A DNA stretch of 22,219 nucleotides, taken from the NCBI GenBank assembly GCA_016712885.1, contig JADJQF010000028.1, positions 1 through 22,219 of the forward strand, in the 5' to 3' direction. The notes under the pieces are model-generated. The model ran no database searches. It was given only the letters and a program-made list of their open reading frames with translations, and was not told where the DNA came from. Positions 8,181 to 16,059 of this stretch are shown in pieces; position 1 is the stretch's first letter; each line of letters begins with the position of its first letter. The DNA is from Candidatus Flexicrinis proximus (GTDB lineage: Bacteria > Chloroflexota > Anaerolineae > Aggregatilineales > Phototrophicaceae). The position numbers were made by a program, and so were the translations under genes.

Positions 8181-8539
8181 CGATTCGGCGCGATGATCTG
8201 AACGGTGATGACGTCATCGGTCACGGCAGCGGGGTACGCGCCATCGGCGAGTTCCGCAGCCGGGGCCGCCGTGTAGTCGATGACCTTGATGGTGCCGGGC
8301 GCCTCGACGGTCGGGGTCGTAGCGGGGACCCAGATGTAGCGGTACGCCGCGGCCCGGCCGGTGATGTTCACCCACACCGGAGCCTTCGAGGAGCGGAAGT
8401 TCGCGACGTTCATCGCGAGGGTGTTCCCGCCTGCCGCGTAGGTGCCGCTAGCGACCACCGTCCCGTAGTAGGTGATGACGCCGGGCTGGTTGGTCTGGTT
8501 GAACTCGTTCGCGTTCGAGATAGTGAGAGTAACGGCCAC
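8177..8539 (-). CDS. Small beta-rich structural protein, unknown
   Basis: 120 residues from the GTG at 8537-8539, chosen because a GGAGG lies eight bases upstream. A GTG 24 bases earlier would extend the protein but lies inside the upstream gene and lacks that site. The protein is almost entirely beta-strand with short polar loops (AVTLTISNANEFNQTNQPGV, YYGTVVASGTY, VWVNITGRAAAYRYIWVPAT) and ends VITVQIIAPNR, like a small immunoglobulin-like or jelly-roll virion protein. It sits one base after the third adaptor-like gene and overlaps the nozzle gene start. A capsid decoration or tail accessory role is possible; there is no specific family recognition. Confidence 0.7.
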   Translation of the reverse strand: MAVTLTISNANEFNQTNQPGVITYYGTVVASGTYAAGGNTLAMNVANFRSSKAPVWVNITGRAAAYRYIWVPATTPTVEAPGTIKVIDYTAAPAAELADGAYPAAVTDDVITVQIIAPNR

Positions 8540-8540
8540 G

Positions 8541-9263
8541 TCAGTATCCTCCGTAGGGTCCACGGTTGAATCGGAATCCCGAGTTGAAGGGCGCTGCCGC
8601 TCTCATCGGGCGCTGCTGCTGCATCTGGGTGTTGATCGTGATGAGGGAGTTGAGCCGCTCTTCGGCGACCCCCTTGAACTCGCGCGACATGCTGAGATCA
8701 GACGGAGGCTTCATCAGCGCAAGGCTTGCCGTGTAGTACGCAATGGCGTCGAACGCGTAGGGGATGAGGTCGATATCGCTGAGCGGCATCGCCGCCTCTT
8801 CGACCATCAGGAGCTTCCCGCCGTCGACGTTGAACTCGGTCGCGACGGTCGCGGCGGGAATCGTGACCTGAAGCGTGACGCCAGCCTGGAAGTCGTAGAC
8901 GCTGCGCTTGGGGACGGCTGTGTAGTTCATCGGAATCGTTCCGTACCGCATCAGCGTCCACGGGTCCGTCGTGCCGTTCTCGCGCTCCCAGATGTTGTAG
9001 ACGTGGACGAACCCCGTCGGAAGGGAGAACGAAACCGCGTCGGCAGCGATGCCGGGGACCTCGACGATGAGCCGGGTCGGCGTGATGTTCCGCTCGGCCA
9101 GCTTCTCCGAAGCCCACTTCTGCGCCGACTTGACCATCGGCACGAGGTCCTTCTCCTTGACCGCTCGGGTTTCCTTCGTAGGCCCGTCGGGAGTCGCGCG
9201 TTCAGAAACCCCGTTGACGAGGTTGCCGACAAACTGCGTGACGTCGTGAACGGTCGAGGCCAC
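8541..9263 (-). CDS. Head-tail adaptor-like protein (third of three related genes)
   Basis: 240 residues from a GTG directly abutting the previous stop. The layout is an N-terminal helical part (residues 1-60), a beta core including VSFSLPTGFVHVYNIWER (~77-94), and a C-terminal helical arm (DLIPYAFDAIAYYTASLALM ~160-180, then a helix to ~215), ending in a short Arg/Gly/Phe-rich tail. The PTGFV segment occupies the place of PSDFLRPIML and PTDMIRPYLM in the next two genes upstream, and the overall order of elements is the same. This supports a shared head-tail adaptor fold, but without the inserted beta domain those two carry. Adaptors of this kind form rings below the portal. Assignment is moderate and based on context. 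Confidence 0.62.
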   Translation of the reverse strand: MASTVHDVTQFVGNLVNGVSERATPDGPTKETRAVKEKDLVPMVKSAQKWASEKLAERNITPTRLIVEVPGIAADAVSFSLPTGFVHVYNIWERENGTTDPWTLMRYGTIPMNYTAVPKRSVYDFQAGVTLQVTIPAATVATEFNVDGGKLLMVEEAAMPLSDIDLIPYAFDAIAYYTASLALMKPPSDLSMSREFKGVAEERLNSLITINTQMQQQRPMRAAAPFNSGFRFNRGPYGGY

Positions 9264-10235
9264 TTACTGCGTCCCGTACGTGCCGGTGGACTGCGCGCGC
9301 CGCGCCTTCTCGTTCTTGATGATCCGTTCGATCTCCAGCTTCGACATCCGCTCGAACTGGTCGCTGCCGAGGATCCGCGCCACCGCGCCGTAGATCACGC
9401 CCTGCTCGATGTCGTAAATCTGGAGGGTGTCGGCGGGAAGCGTAGGCGCCGTGACCTGATACTCGTAGAGGAGGTTGTACTTGCACGGCTGCGTCGCGTC
9501 GTTGAAGACGATCTCCTGATTCCGCCAGTTCCAGAGCTGCCGCGTGCTCTCGGACTCGCGCGGGAGGAAGTCCGGGTTATCCGTCATCAGAGTCCGGTTC
9601 CCGTTGTTCCGCAGAGCGGGCGAGGAGAAGCCCTCTCCGCCGTCTACCGCCATCTCCGTCTCGTTCATCAGGTACGGTCGGATCATGTCGGTCGGGTAGC
9701 GCGCGACGCTCAGAACCCATGCCTGTCCCACAGTGTAGGCCGTCGTGCTCGGGAAGGTGATCGAGATGCCGTCCGAGAGAAGCTGCGCACCGCCAGTGAT
9801 GTTCACGCCGGTCGTCGCGGACCCGTTGTTCTTGGCCCACTCGAAGACGTCAGGCGTACCGCTCGCCGTGATGTCGATGACCCAATAGGCGTTCGCCGAG
9901 CCGCTGTAGGTCCCGCTGACGGTCGGGTTACTCGGCGGTGAGCCGAACGCGTCCATGATGCTCGTCGCGAACGTGTCGGTGAGTTCGGTGACGTCTCCTG
10001 CGAGGACGAACTCCGCCGTCTTCTTCTGGAACAGGTTGACGAGTTCCTGATCCTCGCGGAGGAGCCGAGCAACGTCGTAGTAGGTCGTCTTGATGACGCT
10101 CGCGATCTGCCTCGGCTGGAGAACCTGCCGGACCACTGGAGGGCTGCCCTCCTGATTCGGCTGGACGATGGGGGCGCCGTTCACGAGATCCCACACGGCC
10201 CGCTGCATCTCGGCCAGCGTCATCTTGTTCGCCAT
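9264..10235 (-). CDS. Head-tail adaptor-like protein with inserted beta domain
   Basis: 323 residues; its ATG overlaps the previous stop by one base (TAATG). The N-terminal ~100 residues are helical. Residues ~103-177 form an inserted beta domain (TYSGSANAYWVIDITASGTP, then FEWAKNN, GVNITGGAQLLSDGISITF, YTVGQAWVLS). The adaptor core resumes at PTDMIRPYLMNE (~181-192), and long helices (QGVIYGAVARILGSDQFERM) close the C-terminus. The inserted domain is closely similar, element by element, to one in the next gene upstream, so the two genes are paralogues. The probable role is a connector ring between portal and nozzle. The inserted-domain repeat is read directly; the adaptor role is inferred from order and fold pattern. 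Confidence 0.7.
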   Translation of the reverse strand: MANKMTLAEMQRAVWDLVNGAPIVQPNQEGSPPVVRQVLQPRQIASVIKTTYYDVARLLREDQELVNLFQKKTAEFVLAGDVTELTDTFATSIMDAFGSPPSNPTVSGTYSGSANAYWVIDITASGTPDVFEWAKNNGSATTGVNITGGAQLLSDGISITFPSTTAYTVGQAWVLSVARYPTDMIRPYLMNETEMAVDGGEGFSSPALRNNGNRTLMTDNPDFLPRESESTRQLWNWRNQEIVFNDATQPCKYNLLYEYQVTAPTLPADTLQIYDIEQGVIYGAVARILGSDQFERMSKLEIERIIKNEKARRAQSTGTYGTQ

Positions 10236-11134
10236 TAGTTCCCCCGGCCCATCTGCGTGCCGACGGGCGACTGAGCCTTGCTCTCGGACTGGATGATGTA
10301 CCGCATGGCTTGGTCTGCGTCATCGATGAAGGTCTTGACGTCGTTGTTCTGCCCACGGGCTGCGGCAGCTAGAGCGCACGCCTTGTTCGTCACGGCGTCG
10401 AGCCCGTCGGGGATCTTGATGAGGTCGGTGGTCGCTGTGACGGTCGGAAGCTGCGGCTCGTACTGCATCTGAAGCGTGACGTCGCCAGTCGCCCCGATGA
10501 ACCAGATCGCGTTGTCGTACCAGTCGTAGGCCCCCTGAAGCGTCGCGGTTTGCGCAAGCTCCGGGATGAAGCCGTTCGTCTGGATCAACTCGTTGTCCCC
10601 GGCCACCTCGCGCAGCATGATCGGCCGCAGGAAGTCGGACGGGAGCAGGACGCCAGTCCACGAGTTCGCGAGGGTGTGCCCAGTCGTGGTGGCGAAGGTG
10701 ATCGTCACGCCGTTACTGAGCGTCTGCGCGGATCCAGTGATAGCGACGCCGGACGCGCCGACGGTCCCGTTGAATGACCACTCGAAGGTGTCCGGAGTGC
10801 CCTGTAGGTCGATTTCGACGAGGAACGTCCCGACCGCGGCGCCAGTGTAGTTGCCGCCGAACGTTAGGTCGTCCACGCCAGCGCCAGTAAAGAACGGCGT
10901 GCCGACGCGGGCGTACCACGCAGCCGTGACGCCCTCCGGCAGCACCCACGATGCGGTCTGCTTGCGGAAGAGCGTGACGCCTGCCGTGCAGAGTTCACGC
11001 GCCACGTAGCGGTACGCCGACTGGATGTACTCAAGGTTGTACGTGTCCGTGTAGAGATCACCCGTGCTCGGGAGCGTGTCGCCGAGCAGCTTCCGCATGA
11101 GGGTGTTCACGTCGGCGACCGTCGATGCGGGCAT
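10235..11134 (-). CDS. Head-tail adaptor-like protein with inserted beta domain
   Basis: 299 residues from ATG. The N-terminal helices (ADVNTLMRKLLGDTLPS, then YIQSAYRYVARELCTAGVTL ~36-55) are typical of podovirus/siphovirus head-tail connector adaptors. Residues ~91-161 form a beta insertion (NYTGAAVGTFLVEIDLQGTP, FEWSFNG, GVAITGSAQTLSNGVTITF, HTLANSW) nearly superimposable on that of the next gene. The core resumes with LLPSDFLRPIMLREV (~163-177), then YDWYDNAIWFIG and a Gln-rich beta strand, ending in C-terminal helices (LDAVTNKACALAAAARGQNN). It lies four bases from the upstream gene stop and overlaps the next start. It is probably the first adaptor ring under the portal, by gene order. 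Confidence 0.7.
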   Translation of the reverse strand: MPASTVADVNTLMRKLLGDTLPSTGDLYTDTYNLEYIQSAYRYVARELCTAGVTLFRKQTASWVLPEGVTAAWYARVGTPFFTGAGVDDLTFGGNYTGAAVGTFLVEIDLQGTPDTFEWSFNGTVGASGVAITGSAQTLSNGVTITFATTTGHTLANSWTGVLLPSDFLRPIMLREVAGDNELIQTNGFIPELAQTATLQGAYDWYDNAIWFIGATGDVTLQMQYEPQLPTVTATTDLIKIPDGLDAVTNKACALAAAARGQNNDVKTFIDDADQAMRYIIQSESKAQSPVGTQMGRGN

Positions 11135-11137
11135 GTG

Positions 11138-11914
11138 CTACTGCTTGCGCTGCCCCTGAACGTCGGTGAGCTTCGGGCCGAGCGGAGCGCGAGCGCCTGC
11201 GTACGCCATCTCCTCGCGGTCCCACTGGCACGACGGGCAGACGGGGAACTTCTTGCGCTTGGGGGCGCCGCACTTCTGGCACTCCTCGGACTCCTGCACG
11301 AGAAGGCCGCTCGCCCACTCGGGGGGCTGAGCGATCTTGCCGTTGCGGTAGAGCCAGTCGGCCGCCGCGCGGTCCATGTCGTTGATGAGGCGGTGGTCCC
11401 GCTTCTTGTGCCACTCGGCGTCCGCGTCGTTGAAGAGCTTGCGGAAGTGCGTGCCCATGACCTTGAACGCCTCGTCCTTGGCCTTCAGGAACGCCGGAGG
11501 CCCGACCGCCTTCCCGGTCTTGTCGTCCATGACCGGAGGGGCGTCGGAGAGGAAGAGGCCGAGCCGCTTCTCGCGGCCCACGATGTCGGTCGCCGCGGTG
11601 AGCGAGGAGACCTCGGAGGTCTTGTAGTCGCGGTGGATCCGCTTCAGCGAGTCCTCGTTGATGTCGCTGCACTCGGAGGTGATGCGCCCGTACACCGGGG
11701 TCGCCGAGAAGCCGGACACCGGATCGGCAGGGGCCGCGTGCGAGTGAGGACCGACCGGCGTCGAGTCGCCCCAGCCAACCCGGTTCGGGTTGACGGAGTA
11801 GATCGTCGTGAACTCGGTGCGGACGCGCTTGATGGCTTCCGGCCCCGCGAGGGTGACGACGACGGGCTGGAGGTCGGCGAGTGACTTCTTCTCGACGTAC
11901 GGCTTTGCGAACAT
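11138..11914 (-). CDS. Zinc-ribbon phage protein, unknown head-region function
   Basis: 258 residues from ATG; an AAAGGGG lies about eight bases upstream, across the previous stop. The C-terminal part carries a treble Cys pattern CxxC-x10-CxxC (C212, C215, C226, C229: CQKCGAPKRKKFPVCPSC), a zinc ribbon. The N-terminal ~110 residues are mixed alpha/beta (VVVTLAGPEAIKRVRTEFTT). A helical, charged central region follows (FKVMGTHFRKLFNDADAEWH), with DHRLINDMDRAAADWLYRNG just before the ribbon. No enzyme family is recognised. Its position between capsid and adaptor genes suggests a head-completion or minor virion role. The neighbour at 11918-12694 also has paired Cys motifs, as does the portal. 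Confidence 0.72.
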   Translation of the reverse strand: MFAKPYVEKKSLADLQPVVVTLAGPEAIKRVRTEFTTIYSVNPNRVGWGDSTPVGPHSHAAPADPVSGFSATPVYGRITSECSDINEDSLKRIHRDYKTSEVSSLTAATDIVGREKRLGLFLSDAPPVMDDKTGKAVGPPAFLKAKDEAFKVMGTHFRKLFNDADAEWHKKRDHRLINDMDRAAADWLYRNGKIAQPPEWASGLLVQESEECQKCGAPKRKKFPVCPSCQWDREEMAYAGARAPLGPKLTDVQGQRKQ

Positions 11915-11917
11915 GGG

Positions 11918-12694
11918 CTATGCCCCTTTCGGCGTGTATGTGTTGAGCGGGCCGTAGCCCGTCTTCGTGTGGTGCGTGAGGGCGAAGCGCGCGAGATCCG
12001 CGCCCATCCTCGCTTCAGCCTCCTGCTCGGCCCGCACATCCTTGCGCCGCGCCTGCTCGGAGAGCTTGACGATTTCTTCTTTGTTGGCCTCGATCGTGGC
12101 GCGGTGAAGGTTGATGACCCTCTGCGCGTGCCAGAACGTCGGCTTGATGTACATGGTCGACTCGCCGCAGATGCCGCAGGACATCGGCTTCTGATGCGGC
12201 ATCCAGTCGCCCTGAATGACGTCCCACGTCCCGTCGGGCTTCGTGATGACGTGCTCCTCGCGCCGACGGTGGACGAGGTTCTTCGGACCCCAATCCCACT
12301 TCTTCATCGGCGTGCCGCAGTCGCAGATCCGCGGGTGCTGATAGACCTCGATGCCCTCGTAGTCGCCGCGGTGCGGGAACTCTCCGAGCGCATAGACGAC
12401 CGCGCCTTCGATCTCCGTGCGGGTCGACTCCTCCCATGACCTCGGCGAGCCGAAGTATTCCGGGGGGCACCAGACTTCCATGACGAACCGGGTCAGCGCG
12501 GTCAGGTACTTGGGGGTCTGCCGCGTTTCGATCTCACCGCCTTCCCAGACACCCACCCGAAGGCAGGTGCGAGTCCCGCCCCAGACGAGACGATAGAGGG
12601 GCTCGCCCCTCGGGTTGAAGCCACCGTAAGCGGTGATCTCCTCCGAGAGGCGAGCCCATTCGGCGTCACTGAAGATGCCGGGCGGGGGGATCAT
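11918..12694 (-). CDS. Cysteine-pair (putative zinc-binding) phage protein, unknown function
   Basis: 258 residues from the ATG at 12692-12694, which overlaps the upstream stop (ATGA). Longer readings of this frame run through the capsid gene and are shadows. The N-terminal ~120 residues are Trp/Glu-rich mixed structure (YRLVWGGTRTCLRVGVWEGG; FVMEVWCPPEYFG). A split Cys site follows: CDC (C124, C126) and SCGICGES (C173, C176), separated by ~46 residues containing several His, consistent with a zinc-binding module. The C-terminus is a charged helix (ANKEEIVKLSEQARRKDVRA). Function unknown; it belongs to the head-completion block by position. Confidence 0.72.
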   Translation of the reverse strand: MIPPPGIFSDAEWARLSEEITAYGGFNPRGEPLYRLVWGGTRTCLRVGVWEGGEIETRQTPKYLTALTRFVMEVWCPPEYFGSPRSWEESTRTEIEGAVVYALGEFPHRGDYEGIEVYQHPRICDCGTPMKKWDWGPKNLVHRRREEHVITKPDGTWDVIQGDWMPHQKPMSCGICGESTMYIKPTFWHAQRVINLHRATIEANKEEIVKLSEQARRKDVRAEQEAEARMGADLARFALTHHTKTGYGPLNTYTPKGA

Positions 12695-13305
12695 CCGTTC
12701 GTGATTCCCACGAGGATGCGCATCCCCGTAACGGTGATGGTGTTGGACGAGGACGACGTGCCCCACGTCGCGACGAGCTTGATGGTGTTGGCGAGGGTGA
12801 GGACGCCATCGGCGCCTGCGGTCGAGACGAGCCCGAAGGACCCGCCGAGGGCCGCCGTGTCGTAGTTGAACATGCCCTGCCCGCGCAGCGTGGCCGTCGC
12901 GCCCGTCGCGATGCAGCCGAACGTCGCGCGGAGGGTCCACGGACGAACGCCCGTGATCGCCTGCATCGCGACGGCCGAGGACGTCGCGAGCGTGACGGTC
13001 GTCGCCGCGCTGTCGGTCAGCGTGACGGCGAGGGTGAGGTTTGGCGTCGAGGTCGTGCCGATGGTCCCCTCGCACTCCAGCGTGAAGTAGTTGCCGAGGT
13101 TGTTGAGGAGACCCGCCGGGAGCGTCTTGCCGTAGCCCACCGACGAGAAGCAGGTGTTGGCGGCCGACGGAAGGATGTCGGTCGCCGCCGTGGACGTGTG
13201 GAGTGCGGTGCCCGGCGCCTTGCTGACACCCCAGACCGCCTGAAGGTAGGCCGGGGCGTAGGAGGAGTTCGTGAAGTTCCCGGTGTTGTAGGTGATGGCT
13301 GCCAT
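12691..13305 (-). CDS. Capsid-associated beta-rich protein (decoration/minor capsid candidate)
   Basis: 204 residues from ATG, with an AGAGGA site upstream. It immediately follows the major capsid gene. The protein is Ser/Thr/Ala/Gly-rich and beta-rich throughout (LTLAVTLTDSAATTVTLATS, ATLRGQGMFNYDTAALGGSF), begins AITYNTGNFTNSSYAPAYLQ, and ends TITVTGMRILVGITNG. There is no signal peptide, membrane segment or catalytic motif. Position directly after the capsid gene and its all-beta composition fit a capsid decoration or minor capsid protein; this is inference, with no family recognised by name. Confidence 0.72.
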   Translation of the reverse strand: MAAITYNTGNFTNSSYAPAYLQAVWGVSKAPGTALHTSTAATDILPSAANTCFSSVGYGKTLPAGLLNNLGNYFTLECEGTIGTTSTPNLTLAVTLTDSAATTVTLATSSAVAMQAITGVRPWTLRATFGCIATGATATLRGQGMFNYDTAALGGSFGLVSTAGADGVLTLANTIKLVATWGTSSSSNTITVTGMRILVGITNG

Positions 13306-13320
13306 CTGCGTGTTCCTCTA

Positions 13321-13334
13321 GATCCCTTCGGATC
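13321..13334 (-). other. Small hairpin at the end of the major capsid gene
   Basis: On the minus strand the capsid stop codon runs into GATCC-GAAG-GGATC, a perfect 5-bp stem with a 4-base loop, and CT/AG could extend the stem past a one-base bulge. There is no following T tract, so it is not a convincing intrinsic terminator. It could protect the 3' end of an abundant capsid message or slow read-through into the next gene. It is short enough to arise by chance. Confidence 0.3.
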
Positions 13335-14595
13335 AGTAGCCCGACGGCTCGGTGACGTTGTAGACGTACCCGCCTGCGCGGGGATCCTCGACGCAGACCT
13401 GCTCGGCCGCCGACAGGTACATGACGTTCTGGCCGCCGTAGCCGCCGGACGCGCCGTACATCGGGAGCCAGGTCGTGTTGCCGTCGCCCATCGGGGCGGG
13501 ACCCACGTCCTTGTACTGGATGCGGAACCAGTTGGAGCGCTTGAGGAGGTCGACACGCGTGCGGGACGCGTGGTTGGACGTGTGCATCGTGATGCCGCAG
13601 ACCTGCATCTCCGAGCGCACCTTGAAGCCGGGGTCGATGTCCTCGTTCGCCGTGCCGCGCGCGAACGGAACGAACGCCTGCTGCTGAAGCTGGCCGATCA
13701 GCTCCGTGGTCTGGATGGGGTGCGTGTGCCACACCCAATCCGCCGTGCCCGTCTTCACGATGCCGCCCTTGTACATATTGACGAGGGTGACGAGCTTCTG
13801 GAGGTACGCGACCGTCAGCGTGCCGGACGCGTTGAGCGACGGCGTGCGGAGGTACGGGTAGGTCGAGCGGGAGAGGTTCTCCCACGTGCCCGAGGAGGAG
13901 TTGTTCTGGTGGTACGCGATGCCCTGAAGGGTCGTAGTCGTCGCGGTGCCGTAGCCCTCGATGACGATGACGTCGCCAGCGACGGTCCCGGCGGGGAGCG
14001 AGGAGATGACGATGGTGTGGTTCACCTCGTCGATCGACACCACCGAGAACGAGCCGCGCGTGAGCGTCTGGCCGGAGTCCTGCACGTAGTAGATGTCGTT
14101 GACGCGCATGCCCTGCTCGTAGAACGGGGACGCGAGGGTGAGGGTGGTGCCGGAGACGCCGCCCGACGCGATGGTCGCGAAGATGCCGTTGCCGGACCCC
14201 TGGATGTCGCGATCCGTCATCGTGTCCCACTCATCCACCGAGTTCTGCATCTGCTCGGTGAGGAGGTTCAGGACCGACTTCTGGTTGGAGTCCGTCAGCA
14301 TGGGAATGCGGGCGGTGAGCTGCGTCGCGACGAGCCGCTCGACGGGGACCGACGTGGCGAGCGCGGGGACGTAGGCAGAGCCGGTCCCGTAGTCGCCCTC
14401 GAAGTCCACGTAGCGGTAGTTGCCGCCGGGGCTCATCATCAGAGCCTGACGGAAGGAGCGCGTGGTCGTGGAGAGCTTCTTGCCCCCACTGAACAGCATC
14501 ATGGTCGAGTCGCCCGACTCGAACATCTTCGGGACGACCGTGTTGACGGTCTCCAGAAGGACGGCCTGAATCTGGGCTGAAGTGAGAGCAGACAT
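13333..14595 (-). CDS. Major capsid protein (HK97-fold type)
   Basis: 420 residues from ATG, with a GAGG upstream. The N-terminus is helical (SAQIQAVLLETVNTVVPKMF). FRQALMMSPGGNYRYVDFEG and VPVERLVATQLTARIP resemble the early P-domain and E-loop region, and SVLNLLTEQMQNSVDEWDTM is the spine helix. Residues ~142-216 form a beta-rich insertion (GTTLTLASPFYEQGMRVNDI to VIVIEGYG), as seen in capsid proteins with an inserted beta domain. GIAYHQNN, then GTWENLSRSTYPYLRTP (~237-253), is a familiar segment of phage coat proteins, and the C-terminal half alternates helices and strands. The size and location between scaffold and adaptor genes fit. It assembles the icosahedral shell on the scaffold. Confidence 0.85.
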   Translation of the reverse strand: MSALTSAQIQAVLLETVNTVVPKMFESGDSTMMLFSGGKKLSTTTRSFRQALMMSPGGNYRYVDFEGDYGTGSAYVPALATSVPVERLVATQLTARIPMLTDSNQKSVLNLLTEQMQNSVDEWDTMTDRDIQGSGNGIFATIASGGVSGTTLTLASPFYEQGMRVNDIYYVQDSGQTLTRGSFSVVSIDEVNHTIVISSLPAGTVAGDVIVIEGYGTATTTTLQGIAYHQNNSSSGTWENLSRSTYPYLRTPSLNASGTLTVAYLQKLVTLVNMYKGGIVKTGTADWVWHTHPIQTTELIGQLQQQAFVPFARGTANEDIDPGFKVRSEMQVCGITMHTSNHASRTRVDLLKRSNWFRIQYKDVGPAPMGDGNTTWLPMYGASGGYGGQNVMYLSAAEQVCVEDPRAGGYVYNVTEPSGY

Positions 14596-14616
14596 TTCTC
14601 TAGTCCTCTTGGGAGG

Positions 14617-15927
14617 TTAAGCCTTCCCCGCTGCGATGCGCTGGAAGGTCTGCCAAATCGAATCTTTTGCGGCTTCTCGTGTGCTGAAGTTCAGCGGCTT
14701 TTCCACCGGCTTCGCGCCCGACGTGATGTTCGTCGCGCTCGGCTCGCGGTGGGGAGGGGCAGTGGGCGCGGCGGTCGCCTGTGGCGCAACTCCGTAGCCG
14801 TTCCACTTCTTGACGGCGTTGTTCGTGTGCAGCGCTGCTGCACGTTCGGCCTTCGTCTTGACCTGACCGAGGATGAACTCCTGGGTCTGGGCCGTGTTGC
14901 CGTTCGCCTTCCGGTAGCGTTCCATCGACTCGATAAACGGCTTGTCGCCGAGGATCTGGTTGACGGTGCCGGTCAGGACGGCCTTGGTGACTTCCTCGAC
15001 GACCACGGGGGACCAACCCTTCGTCTTCTCGGCGATCAGGCTGGTTGCGCGTTCCGTGATGATGGAGCCCGCGCGCTCCTCTGTGGACGCCTTGAATGCG
15101 TGGTCCGCGTTCTGGATGAGCTGCTGCCGCTCCTCGTTGAACCGGCGCTCGCGTGCCTCAAGTTCCGCCTCCCGACGAGCCATGACCGGATCGGCCTGCG
15201 CGGGCTGAGCGAAGTCCTTTTCGAGGAAAATCTTCGCGGCCTCGGCCCTGTCGGCGTCCTGCCCGTTGAGGTGGTTCGTGAAGAAGTTCCGCGCGCACCG
15301 CTCGAAGAAGGCCACCGCCGCCGGGTTCTGCGGGGTGAGGATGTCCTTCTGGAACACGTTGTACACGGCGTCGAACGCCTGAATGTTTCCCGACTGCTCG
15401 GCGGTCTTCAGGAGGTTCCCCACGAACTGCGCGGGCTGCGTCTCGAACTCCGTGAGCAGCCGGTTCAGGTCGTTTGCCAGCATGGTCGTCCGCTGGACAT
15501 CCTCGCGACTCTGGAAGTTGGCGCGGTACTCAAGGATCTCCTCCTTGGTGACCTCCATCTCCTTCAGCTCGCGAAGATCCTCGGGCTTCCACCCGTGCTC
15601 CTGGAATTCCTTGTCCCGCTTCAGCGCCGCGAACGCCCTGTCCTTGGCCGCCTGCGAGAGGTTGGACTTCGCCAGATCCTTGAACACCTGAGCATCGGGG
15701 TCTGCCGTGGCTTCGGTGACGAGGGGCGCGTCGGCCGCCGTGGCGGCTTCCGTGGGAGCGGTGGCTTCCGCTTCGGCAACGACAGGGGCAGCCTCGGTCG
15801 AGGTCGCCGTCTGGCTCACCGCCGCGGTGGAGGCCTCAGGAGCATCCACCTTCGCGAGGGCCGCCGCAAATGCGTCAGCCATCGAGGAGGGGCCTGAGTC
15901 TCCGGTTGTTACGAATCCGTCTTCCAC
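14617..15927 (-). CDS. Probable capsid scaffolding protein
   Basis: 436 residues from a GTG with GGAG five bases upstream; an ATG 15 codons later lacks a good site. Residues ~18-75 are Ala/Thr/Glu-rich low complexity. The rest is nearly all charged alpha helix, including AKDRAFAALKRDKEFQEHGW and a coiled-coil candidate RREAELEARERRFNEERQQL (~251-270). The C-terminal part has a Pro-rich linker (~385-400) and a short helical end (FSTREAAKDSIWQTFQRIAA) that could be the coat-binding segment. Composition, length and position directly upstream of the major capsid gene are those of podovirus scaffolds, which fill the procapsid and then exit. No protease motif is seen. Confidence 0.75.
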   Translation of the reverse strand: MEDGFVTTGDSGPSSMADAFAAALAKVDAPEASTAAVSQTATSTEAAPVVAEAEATAPTEAATAADAPLVTEATADPDAQVFKDLAKSNLSQAAKDRAFAALKRDKEFQEHGWKPEDLRELKEMEVTKEEILEYRANFQSREDVQRTTMLANDLNRLLTEFETQPAQFVGNLLKTAEQSGNIQAFDAVYNVFQKDILTPQNPAAVAFFERCARNFFTNHLNGQDADRAEAAKIFLEKDFAQPAQADPVMARREAELEARERRFNEERQQLIQNADHAFKASTEERAGSIITERATSLIAEKTKGWSPVVVEEVTKAVLTGTVNQILGDKPFIESMERYRKANGNTAQTQEFILGQVKTKAERAAALHTNNAVKKWNGYGVAPQATAAPTAPPHREPSATNITSGAKPVEKPLNFSTREAAKDSIWQTFQRIAAGKA

Positions 15928-16059
15928 ATGGTCTCCGTCTTCTGGCGCGTTTGCGTGTGTTGGTGCCGGTACACGAACCGGAGTGCGCCTTCGTGAGAGA
16001 AGTTTAAGGGTGCCCGGGTCAGGAAAGCTACCACTAGCATGCCGCCTGGGTCAGAAAAG
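15928..16059 (-). other. Intergenic leader upstream of the scaffold-capsid genes
   Basis: About 132 bases without a supported gene, the longest non-coding gap inside this packed operon. It holds a 21-bp imperfect direct repeat (one copy extends into the end of the upstream gene), a GCATGC palindrome between the copies at 16037-16042, and a small inverted repeat CCGGT/ACCGG at 15966-15981. I see no convincing host-type -35/-10 pair. A separate promoter or RNA-processing site for high capsid expression would make sense here, but that is inference. Confidence 0.4.

Noticed and set aside
12695..14230. Upstream extension of the 11918-12694 frame through the capsid region
   Set aside because: His/Arg/Gly-rich noise overlapping two well-supported genes; the ATG overlapping the previous stop is the true start.
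14596..14616. CCTC/GAGG hairpin between scaffold and capsid genes
   Set aside because: 4-bp stem coincides with the capsid ribosome binding site; too short to call as a separate element.
15966..15981. CCGGT/ACCGG inverted repeat as a terminator
   Set aside because: Only a 5-bp stem and no following T tract.
15907..16041. Minus-strand 43-codon ORF in the gap (MLVVAFLTRAPLNF...)
   Set aside because: No properly spaced ribosome binding site, codons (CTA, TTA, TCT) unlike the neighbours, and it runs across the repeat region into the scaffold start.
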